Of a DNA stretch of 5,129 nucleotides, positions 1 to 5,129 are shown in pieces. The position numbers and the translations under genes are program-made. The notes below the pieces were generated by a model that did not search any database, was not told where the DNA came from, and was given only the letters and a program-made list of their open reading frames with translations. The DNA comes from an uncultured Clostridia bacterium (lineage in GTDB: Bacteria > Bacillota > Clostridia > Oscillospirales > Ruminococcaceae): NCBI GenBank assembly GCA_947177695.1, contig CAMWVO010000175.1:1-5129 (forward strand). The letters run 5' to 3'. Positions within the stretch are counted from its first letter, which is position 1; each line of letters starts with the position of its first letter.

Positions 1-422
1 TTCATGTACTTGCTTCCCTTGCGCATAGCGGCTTTATTTTTCTTTTCAGTCTGTATTTCTTCGCAGATTGCTTTCAGAGCCTCGATCATCTCGTCCTCGT
101 CCACAGGCTTCAGTATAAAGCCCTTTACCCCCAAAGACATGGCTTCCTTTGCGTATGTGAAATCGGAATATCCCGACAGGATAAGGCATTTTCCGTTGTA
201 GCCGTTCTTAGTGGCGGCTTCTATCATTTTGATCCCCGACATTCCGGGCATTTTCACGTCCGCGATAACGATGTTCGGCTTCAGGGACATTATCTTTGAA
301 AGTCCGTCGTCTCCGTCCTCAGCCTCGCCTATGACCTCGAGACCGAGCTCTTCCCACGGGATCATCATCTTTACGCCGTGACGAACATTGGGTTCGTCGT
401 CAACCAGCAAAACCTTGAGCAT
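1..422 (-). CDS. YesN-type two-component response regulator, N-terminal receiver domain (cut by left edge)
   Basis: I translated this from the minus strand; 140 codons are visible and the frame is still open at base 1. It starts MLKVLLVDDEPNVR and forms a complete CheY-like receiver domain (about residues 1-120). The acidic pair is Asp8/Asp9, the phosphoacceptor is Asp55 (in ADVKMPGMSG), the switch Ser is Ser83 (LSGYSDF), and the conserved Lys-Pro is Lys105-Pro106. The stretch WEELGLEVIGEAEDG at residues 23-37 is typical of the YesN group, whose members end in an AraC-type helix-turn-helix. That DNA-binding part is expected beyond the edge and is not seen here. Visible residues after about 120 (EEIQTEKKNKAAMRKG) look like the start of a charged linker. 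The gene follows the small protein by 20 bases and the cognate-looking kinase lies just upstream, so it is probably the output of that kinase. An in-frame TTG at 428 is an alternative start. Family assignment is firm; regulated genes are unknown. Confidence 0.93.
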   Translation of the reverse strand, partial: MLKVLLVDDEPNVRHGVKMMIPWEELGLEVIGEAEDGDDGLSKIMSLKPNIVIADVKMPGMSGIKMIEAATKNGYNGKCLILSGYSDFTYAKEAMSLGVKGFILKPVDEDEMIEALKAICEEIQTEKKNKAAMRKGSKYM

Positions 423-435
423 AAGCAATAACCAA

Positions 436-440
436 TCCTT
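436..440 (-). promoter_or_regulatory. Ribosome binding site of the response regulator; start choice ambiguous
   Basis: On the minus strand AAGGA (preceded by more A) lies 13 bases before the ATG at 422, which is long. It lies only 7 bases before an in-frame TTG at 428. Spacing therefore favours TTG, adding two residues (Met-Leu), while family N-termini (MLKVLLVDDE) favour ATG. The site lies directly after the stop codon of the preceding gene, so the two genes are probably translated from one message. Confidence 0.55.
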
Positions 441-442
441 TT

Positions 443-919
443 TTAAGAATGTAGAAAGATACCGATATTATCGGTTTTCGGCTTTTCGATCTCCATGTAT
501 TCGCAGCCGTCTATCTTGAAAATATGCACCTTGTAGTCATGTCCGCGCTTAGCCGACGGTGTAAATGATGTCGCCTTTACCACTGTGCTGTCCGAGGAGG
601 GGTACTTGATCTTTTTGTTAAGCACGCGCGGTATTTTTTCCTTTACAATAGGTATAGTAAACATACCGACGATATCCTCCGCGCAAAGCTTTCCCGGAGC
701 AAGACGCACGCCGAATCTTCCTCCGCGGCGGCGGTAAACGTACTGCATCATGGCGTTATCGGGTTTAAGACAGAACTCGCCGCATATTCTGTCGTACTCA
801 TCGGGAGTGAGATTGCAGTTTATATTTACGATATGACGCGAGCGAAAAACGGCTGTCATAAGAACCGAAACGGCGGCAGTACACGAAACTGCAATAAAGA
901 ATTTGTTTACCGTTTTCAT
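443..919 (-). CDS. Unknown 158-residue membrane-anchored or exported protein between kinase and regulator
   Basis: I do not recognise this family. I chose the start at 919 (MKTVNKFF) because AGGAGG lies 7 bases before it; an upstream ATG at 958 would add 13 residues but has no comparable site. Residues about 7-25 are a hydrophobic segment after Lys2 and Lys6, consistent with a signal anchor or signal peptide. Arg26 and Arg28 follow it, and no convincing lipobox is present (Cys13 lies inside the hydrophobic run with Ala, not Leu, at -3). The rest (about 130 residues) is soluble, basic and mixed in character. It has Cys35, Cys46, Cys50 and Cys79 and a late Cys139, plus an Arg/Gly patch at 63-68 (RRRGGR). 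It lies 57 bases after the kinase gene and 20 before the regulator gene, in the same direction, so it is almost certainly co-transcribed with both. A role in ligand sensing or in modulating the kinase is inference from position only. Confidence 0.8.
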   Translation of the reverse strand: MKTVNKFFIAVSCTAAVSVLMTAVFRSRHIVNINCNLTPDEYDRICGEFCLKPDNAMMQYVYRRRGGRFGVRLAPGKLCAEDIVGMFTIPIVKEKIPRVLNKKIKYPSSDSTVVKATSFTPSAKRGHDYKVHIFKIDGCEYMEIEKPKTDNIGIFLHS

Positions 920-926
920 TTTGAGT

Positions 927-932
927 CCTCCT
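927..932 (-). promoter_or_regulatory. Strong ribosome binding site deciding the start of the small protein
   Basis: AGGAGG on the minus strand lies 7 bases before the ATG at 919. This is a near-ideal arrangement and excludes the longer reading frame that begins at 958. Confidence 0.85.
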
Positions 933-976
933 GCGCTGATTTTAGATGTTTTACACATATCTATCTGTTTTTTATA

Positions 977-2815
977 TCAAAGTCTTTTCGACGAAATATT
1001 TTCGCTTATTTCGCTGTATTTTTCGGGAAGTCTTTTCATAACATTTTCGTCCACGACCTTCGGCAGGGTTATCCTGATGGTCGTGCCGCGTCCGAGAGCA
1101 GTCTCCACCGTAAGACCGTACTGTTCTCCGTGATACATTTTTATTCGCTTGTTCACGTTGGTAAGACCGATGCTTTTTCCCGAGGAGGTGTCGTTTTTTT
1201 CAAGCTTAGCCAAAAGCTCCCTCAGCTTGTCGGGAGGGATACCCTGACCGTTGTCCGAAACCTCTATCATTACCAGACCGCTTCGGTAGAATACTTTTAT
1301 ATCTATCTTTCCGTTGGATTTTTCACCCTCTATACCGTGAACGAAAGCGTTCTCAACGATCGGCTGGATAATGAGGGGGAGTATCTTATAGCTTCTGCTG
1401 ACCTCACAGTATATTGAATATGACGCCCTGTCTCCGAAGCGCGCAGCCTGAAGCTCCAGATAGCTTTTTGTAAATTCCAGCTCGGATTCCAGCGTGACCA
1501 TACCGTCCTTGACTTCGAGACACCGCCGCATGAACTTTCCCAGCTTTTTTACCAGATCGGCAGTTTCTTTGTCGTTATTGCAGTAAGCCTTCATTCTGAT
1601 CGTTTCGAGAGTGTTGTACAGGAAATGCGGGTTAATCTGGCTTGCAAGAGCCTTGAATTCCGCTTCCACCTGATTTAGCTTGAAGCTTTCCGACTGTATC
1701 TTTGACTTATAGGCGTCGTTGATAAGGGTCTGCATACTGTCGACCATTTTTTTCAGATCCTGATAAAGCTCGAATATCTCGTCCGTACCGCGTATTTCCT
1801 CGTCAAGAACGAAACTTCCCGCCGTGACCTTGTGCATCTGATTTTTTAGGAACTGTATACGCCTTGAAAACATACTTGAAAAAAGCACCGTTATGAGAAC
1901 CGAAAGTACGATACAAAGGAAAATGTACCATATATACATATAGATTACCCTGTTGATCTCGTCGTTAAAAAGCGAGTAAGGCTTTACAACGTATATCTGA
2001 AACAGGTTTCCCGTGTTGCCGTAATCGAAATATGATACAACAGTGTGACCGATCTTGTCGAGCTTGTTTGTTTCATCGTCAAGCGGTTTGGAATCGCTGA
2101 TACCGTAATTAAAGCTTTCATCGCTTGCAATGACGCTGCCCTCGGCAATATCGGGTATACCGCTGTAAAAAACCACACCCTGAGATACGCTGAAAACCAC
2201 GCTGTAGTCCGCATTGTTTGAAAGCTCGCTGTAGACATTCGGGTTTACCGAGGAGACCATAGCGCCGCAGAACGTCCCCTCGCTGTTTGTCAGCGGACTT
2301 ATCCTGCACAGTCTGTATTCGTCGTTCAGATGTATGACCTGCCACCTTGCGGTTCCGGACTCCATAACCTCTCTGTACCAATATGTGTTGTACACGGTCT
2401 CATTGGCGCTTTTGAAATTTGCGTTCGAGATAAAATTTTCCATATCTATATAAAAGGTAATGTTCTCGACCTGAGGATAAGCGTCCAGAAATTCGGGAAT
2501 TACCTGATTCTGGATATAGTAATTATAGTATTCGTCCGGATTGATAAAATTATTGTCCAGCAGTTCTTTTATATTATCGTTTTGCATGACTCGTTCGCTT
2601 ACGTTTGAGACCGTAAGTATAACGTCGTTCAGTCTTGCTTTGAGACTGTTTGCGGTAGATATGGATTCGTTGACCGCATTGACCCTTATCGTGTCTGCCA
2701 GATTATACAGCAGGAACACGCCCGCCAGCGTAACGGGAACGACGGCAGTAATGCACATGAAAATAAGCTTGTTGCGGAATTTTGTATTAAGCAGCTTTTG
2801 GATAGGATTTATCAT
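977..2815 (-). CDS. Sensor histidine kinase, LytS/YesM type, with large extracytoplasmic domain
   Basis: This membrane kinase senses a signal outside the cell and should phosphorylate the response regulator two genes downstream. Residue numbers here count from the earlier ATG at 2824. The first membrane segment is about 20-42. The extracytoplasmic domain is about 43-292; it has the WYREVMESG motif and the PLTNSEGTFCGAM strand seen in Cache-like sensors of YesM kinases. The second membrane segment is about 293-318, and a HAMP-like linker runs about 318-370. The His_kinase domain has QINPHFLYNTLETIR with phosphoacceptor His400. The ATPase has the N box (Glu491-Asn492 in PIVENAFVHG), G1 (Asp524-Gly-Gln-Gly, DNGQGIP) and G2 (SGKSIGLTNVNKRI, 548-561). 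All key residues are present, so it should be active. A tail of about 25 polar residues follows the ATPase. I prefer the ATG at 2815 (612 residues): GGAGG is 10 bases before it and only 1 base before the ATG at 2824. The ligand cannot be told; no transporter or enzyme gene is in view. Confidence 0.95.
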   Translation of the reverse strand: MINPIQKLLNTKFRNKLIFMCITAVVPVTLAGVFLLYNLADTIRVNAVNESISTANSLKARLNDVILTVSNVSERVMQNDNIKELLDNNFINPDEYYNYYIQNQVIPEFLDAYPQVENITFYIDMENFISNANFKSANETVYNTYWYREVMESGTARWQVIHLNDEYRLCRISPLTNSEGTFCGAMVSSVNPNVYSELSNNADYSVVFSVSQGVVFYSGIPDIAEGSVIASDESFNYGISDSKPLDDETNKLDKIGHTVVSYFDYGNTGNLFQIYVVKPYSLFNDEINRVIYMYIWYIFLCIVLSVLITVLFSSMFSRRIQFLKNQMHKVTAGSFVLDEEIRGTDEIFELYQDLKKMVDSMQTLINDAYKSKIQSESFKLNQVEAEFKALASQINPHFLYNTLETIRMKAYCNNDKETADLVKKLGKFMRRCLEVKDGMVTLESELEFTKSYLELQAARFGDRASYSIYCEVSRSYKILPLIIQPIVENAFVHGIEGEKSNGKIDIKVFYRSGLVMIEVSDNGQGIPPDKLRELLAKLEKNDTSSGKSIGLTNVNKRIKMYHGEQYGLTVETALGRGTTIRITLPKVVDENVMKRLPEKYSEISENISSKRL

Positions 2816-2825
2816 ATGCGTCATG

Positions 2826-2830
2826 CCTCC
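2826..2830 (-). promoter_or_regulatory. Ribosome binding site deciding the kinase start
   Basis: GGAGG on the minus strand is 1 base from the ATG at 2824, too close for initiation, and 10 bases from the ATG at 2815 (MINPIQKLL). The second ATG is therefore the likelier start. Confidence 0.65.
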
Positions 2831-2863
2831 GAAAAAAATTCAGGCAACCGAAATATTTTCTTA

Positions 2864-2872
2864 ATTATATCA
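2864..2872 (-). promoter_or_regulatory. Extended -10 promoter of the kinase / small protein / regulator unit
   Basis: The minus strand carries TGATATAAT, a perfect TATAAT (2869-2864) with the TG of an extended -10 element one base upstream. Transcription would start near 2857, giving a leader of about 40 bases before the kinase ATG at 2815. No good TTGACA-like -35 is found at 16-18 bases. This fits either an extended -10 promoter that does not need one or a promoter helped by an activator. The site lies after the terminator of the preceding gene, as expected for an independent unit. Confidence 0.7.
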
Positions 2873-2890
2873 CATTTTTCGCCATTATGT

Positions 2891-2906
2891 ATGAACACTT
2901 AATGAA
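2891..2906 (-). repeat. Short direct repeat just upstream of the promoter, possible regulator site
   Basis: TTCAT occurs twice on the minus strand (2906-2902 and 2895-2891) with a period of 11 bases, about one helical turn. It lies roughly 22-37 bases upstream of the -10 element, where an activator would touch polymerase. AraC-type regulators often bind direct repeats, but five-base repeats in AT-rich DNA arise easily by chance. Confidence 0.2.
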
Positions 2907-2919
2907 TAAATTATTGACT

Positions 2920-2955
2920 AAAATGCGGTACCGCTAAACAGCAGTACCGCATTTT
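2920..2955 (-). terminator. Long hairpin after the synthetase gene, likely intrinsic terminator
   Basis: A perfect 12-bp stem pairs 2920-2931 with 2944-2955 (core ATGCGGTAC / GTACCGCAT). After a C/A mismatch it continues as three more pairs (2933-2935 with 2940-2942) closed by a four-base loop, AAAC. It begins right after the stop codon of the synthetase gene. On the minus strand the stem ends in TTTT followed by AGTCAATAATTT, a modest U tract. On the plus strand it is followed by six T, a better tract, so it may stop transcription both ways. It insulates the synthetase unit from the two-component operon. Confidence 0.8.
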
Positions 2956-5004
2956 TTATTTGGTATCGAACTGGCTTTCGTGCCGCTTGAAGAAATCTAC
3001 TCGCGGTTCGAGGAATTTCAGTTCGTGTTCTGTTTCGCCTGCAAGGATATTTTCCGACATCGGGTCGAAGATGTGATCCCAGTTCCAGATGTCCTCGCCG
3101 ACCTTAAGATATTCCCGCACCATTTCCGTTCCGAACGGAGCGATAGGGTGGAGGAGTACAGCAGCGGTCTTTATCATATGGAAAACATTTACAAGCCATT
3201 TCTTTCTCAGCTCATTGTCGTCAGCCTTGTCAGCCTCCGCCTTAGCCTTAGCCATGTACTTGCTTGCCTTTCTGATATAGGAGTCCAGAACGTAAGTAAC
3301 CTGATGGAACTCAAATTTATACATAAAACGTTCATATTCCAGAACAGCCTTTTCCGACTCCGCAAGAATGTCCTCGTCAACAGCGCCCACAGGTATTTTG
3401 CCGTCCAAGAACTTTTGCGCGTCGTAGAAGCAGGTGCGGATAATTCTGTTGAACACGTTGGAAAGCAGGAAGCCCTCCTTGGTAACGGGGTCGCTGTCGT
3501 CGGGCTTAGCCGTAGGATTAAGAGGCTTCGGCTGGAAGCTTACGCTGCGCATTCCAAGTCCCAGACTTAAAAAGTGCATACGGAGCTGTTCGGGAGTGTA
3601 GTAGTTAAGCAGGTCGGCAGCCATAGGAGGCTTTACCGCGCCGCTGCTGGAAGCCTTTTTGTCCAAGAACAGAATGTGGTGGTTTGCCACAAGAACGGGA
3701 AGCTGCAATTCGCCGTTTTCGGGGTGAACGGAAAGTGCATCTTTACCTTGCAGGTCTTGCTTTTGCAAGGCCATGAACATAGCCATTTCCGCAACGCCGT
3801 AAAAGTAAATATTATCCTGACCTATGAACTGGTAAACCTGAGCCTTGTCGGAGCACCAGTAATCACGCCATTCCTCGCGGCTGCGACCCTGGGATTCAAG
3901 GTACGCCTGCGTAAACGATATAGGCGCCCAGAGGGATTCGGGCCATACCCATACGGTAAGCGGTTCTTCGCCCTCCAGTACGGGAGCGGGTACGCCCCAG
4001 TCGATGTTTCCCGTAAGACGGAACGGCACTAGCGTTTTGCCCGTGCGGAAGCGTATTCCTGCCTCTGAAAGCACAGCGCAGGACTTTTCCCGTTCGGGAA
4101 GCGTCTTAAATGCAATTGTAAAAGAAGTTTTCTTAGGCTCTTCGATAAGCTCGTGATTTTCCAGCCTGTCTTTCAGTTCCTCGTATTTATCCCTGAAATC
4201 ATTCATAATATAGATAACGGGAGGTTCGAGAAACTCGCCTATGGTCTTGCAGACCACCTGCCGCACGTCTTCGCGGTTCTTGATGTCCTCGGCGTACTCG
4301 CGGAGAATGTCAAGGTGATCGGTAAGTTTGAAGTACCAGTTGTCAACGTTTTTCATAACAGGCTTTTCACCCGTGAGCGTACTTTTGGGGTCGATAAGGT
4401 CTTGTGGCATATACTGGTGACCCAGATCGCATTCGTCCGCGTAGCCCTTTTCCGATTGGCAGCCTTGCACGGGACATTTTCCAACCACCTGTCTGCCGTT
4501 AAGGAACGTGCCGACCTTTTCGTCGTAGAACTGAGCGGTGGAGATCTTTTGGAGCTGACCGTTTTCATAAAGCTTTCTGATAAACTTGTCGGAGACCTCG
4601 TTGTGTATCTCGGCAGTTCTGCCCAGACCGGACGCTCCGAAAAGATTAAGGCTGATACCGTAGTCCTCCAGCGTTTTTTTCTGGGACTCATGGTTGTCGC
4701 TGACGAAGTCCTTGATAGTACCCGTATAGCCCTGTTCCTCACTGAGCTTGCGGTAGCTTTCGGCGATAGGGGAGCCGTAGCAGTCCGTACCCGAAACGAA
4801 GATCACGTTTTCGCTGCCTATCCTGTCTCTGAGAAAGCGGGCGAAAACATCCGCAAAAACGAAAACTCCGCCCACATGACCGAAGTGGAGCTGCTTGTTT
4901 CCGTAGGGCATACCGCCTGTGATCACCGCTTTTTCGGGAAAGCGGGGACGGTTATCCCGCGATATTTTCTTTTTATAGTCCTTTCCGCTTGAATTGTTAT
5001 CCAT
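2956..5004 (-). CDS. metG: Divergent methionyl-tRNA synthetase (class I, MetG-like)
   Basis: By family this cytoplasmic enzyme would charge tRNA-Met with methionine using ATP. The start at 5004 is clear, with GGAGG 7 bases before it. After a Lys-rich leader (1-24), the Rossmann fold opens with VITGGMPYGN and the HIGH-box HFGH (40-43). SGTDCYGSPI (71-80) stands where TDEHG is usual. A knuckle with Cys177, Cys182, Cys192 and possibly His196 replaces the usual four Cys. Later come NIDWGVPAP (333-341), VWVWPESLWAP, FIGQDNIYFYGVAEMAMF (393-410), a KMSKS-like loop reading KKASSSG (449-455), and a helical anticodon-binding-like end (about 510-640). The loop lacks the second Lys, the Arg normally before DWG is Gly332, and no Pro-Trp is seen near 575-590 where the anticodon-stacking Trp is expected. 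Residues about 262-328 hold an insertion of about 50-60 residues. There is no C-terminal EMAP/Trbp111-like domain. It is full length (682) with no frameshift. It may be the only MetRS of the cell or a specialised paralogue. Confidence 0.85.
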   Translation of the reverse strand: MDNNSSGKDYKKKISRDNRPRFPEKAVITGGMPYGNKQLHFGHVGGVFVFADVFARFLRDRIGSENVIFVSGTDCYGSPIAESYRKLSEEQGYTGTIKDFVSDNHESQKKTLEDYGISLNLFGASGLGRTAEIHNEVSDKFIRKLYENGQLQKISTAQFYDEKVGTFLNGRQVVGKCPVQGCQSEKGYADECDLGHQYMPQDLIDPKSTLTGEKPVMKNVDNWYFKLTDHLDILREYAEDIKNREDVRQVVCKTIGEFLEPPVIYIMNDFRDKYEELKDRLENHELIEEPKKTSFTIAFKTLPEREKSCAVLSEAGIRFRTGKTLVPFRLTGNIDWGVPAPVLEGEEPLTVWVWPESLWAPISFTQAYLESQGRSREEWRDYWCSDKAQVYQFIGQDNIYFYGVAEMAMFMALQKQDLQGKDALSVHPENGELQLPVLVANHHILFLDKKASSSGAVKPPMAADLLNYYTPEQLRMHFLSLGLGMRSVSFQPKPLNPTAKPDDSDPVTKEGFLLSNVFNRIIRTCFYDAQKFLDGKIPVGAVDEDILAESEKAVLEYERFMYKFEFHQVTYVLDSYIRKASKYMAKAKAEADKADDNELRKKWLVNVFHMIKTAAVLLHPIAPFGTEMVREYLKVGEDIWNWDHIFDPMSENILAGETEHELKFLEPRVDFFKRHESQFDTK

Positions 5005-5040
5005 AAAAATTCCTCCGATATGCTAATGTCAGCAGAAAAC

Positions 5041-5129
5041 TCAGCTTAACGTCAGTATTGCCAGATCGCCGTTGTTGCTCTGACCCGCATTTTTCACAGC
5101 AAGAATGACCTTTGTCATAAGGTTGGGGT
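5041..5129 (-). CDS. C-terminal end of an unrecognised protein (cut by right edge)
   Basis: The minus strand holds 28 sense codons ending in TGA at 5043-5041, reading PNLMTKVILAVKNAGQSNN then GDLAILTLS. The composition (alternating hydrophobic residues, Asn/Gly turn) looks like the end of a beta-rich protein. The stop is 36 bases before the synthetase start, as in an operon. Too little is visible to name it. A second minus-strand frame is also open here (with CCEKCG) but reads through into the synthetase gene and has less protein-like content. It is a coding frame by plausibility only. Confidence 0.45.
   Translation of the reverse strand, partial: PNLMTKVILAVKNAGQSNNGDLAILTLS

Noticed and set aside
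4..201. Plus-strand open frame of 65 codons
   Set aside because: It is antisense to the receiver domain of the response regulator, whose Asp55 and Lys105 motifs are unambiguous.
920..958. 13-residue N-terminal extension of the small protein
   Set aside because: The perfect AGGAGG 7 bases before the ATG at 919 would fall inside the coding sequence, and the extension would place a polar stretch before the hydrophobic segment.
833..1417. Plus-strand open frame of 194 codons
   Set aside because: It lies opposite the kinase gene and the start of the small protein, both strongly supported, and has no ribosome binding site or recognisable motif.
2850..2862. AT-rich near-palindrome GAAATATTTTC near the predicted transcription start as an operator
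   Set aside because: Only AAATATTT is symmetric, and such 8-base AT palindromes are common by chance in this type of intergenic DNA.
2980..4032. Two further plus-strand open frames (2980-3570 and 3574-4032)
   Set aside because: Both are antisense to the synthetase gene, without motif or ribosome binding site.
4153..4992. Plus-strand open frame of 279 codons
   Set aside because: It is an antisense shadow of the synthetase gene, which has clear class I motifs in its own frame. The long run comes from codon composition.
5005..5129. Alternative minus-strand frame with a CCEKCG motif as a zinc-ribbon end
   Set aside because: It runs past the synthetase start without a stop and its residues look unlike a folded protein; the frame ending at 5041 is more natural.
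1..5129. CRISPR arrays, insertion sequences, tRNA or rRNA genes
   Set aside because: I saw no regularly spaced repeats, transposase motifs, terminal inverted repeats or cloverleaf-like sequence on either strand.

Overview
The window reads as a low- to mid-GC Firmicute, most likely a gut or rumen clostridium of the Ruminococcus/Oscillospiraceae kind. The basis is strong AGGAGG-type ribosome binding sites, tightly packed genes on one strand, and a YesM/YesN-type two-component pair. The genus-level guess is inference. Every gene I can support lies on the minus strand, so the biological order runs from high to low coordinates.

Right end (5129 to about 2956): the last 28 codons of an unrecognised reading frame end 36 bases before a 682-residue methionyl-tRNA synthetase-like protein. 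This protein has the class I fold signatures (HFGH, a Cys-containing knuckle, DWGVP, an anticodon-binding-like helical end). Several positions that are normally conserved in the active site and anticodon pocket are changed, and there is an extra block of about 50-60 residues. A long hairpin starts right after its stop codon and separates it from the next unit.

Middle and left (2955 to 1): after a good extended -10 promoter comes a three-gene signalling unit. It holds a membrane sensor histidine kinase of the LytS/YesM type with a large extracytoplasmic domain, a 158-residue membrane-anchored or exported protein of unknown function, and a YesN-type response regulator that runs off the left edge after its receiver domain. 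The likely flow is ligand outside the cell, kinase, phosphotransfer to Asp55 of the regulator, then transcription control by an AraC-type DNA-binding domain presumed to lie beyond the window. The small protein sits between kinase and regulator and has no partner I recognise, which makes it a candidate accessory component.

There is no sign of mobile elements, CRISPR, tRNA or rRNA. The two points of most interest are the divergent synthetase and the unknown protein inside the two-component operon. Neither is proof of a new system.
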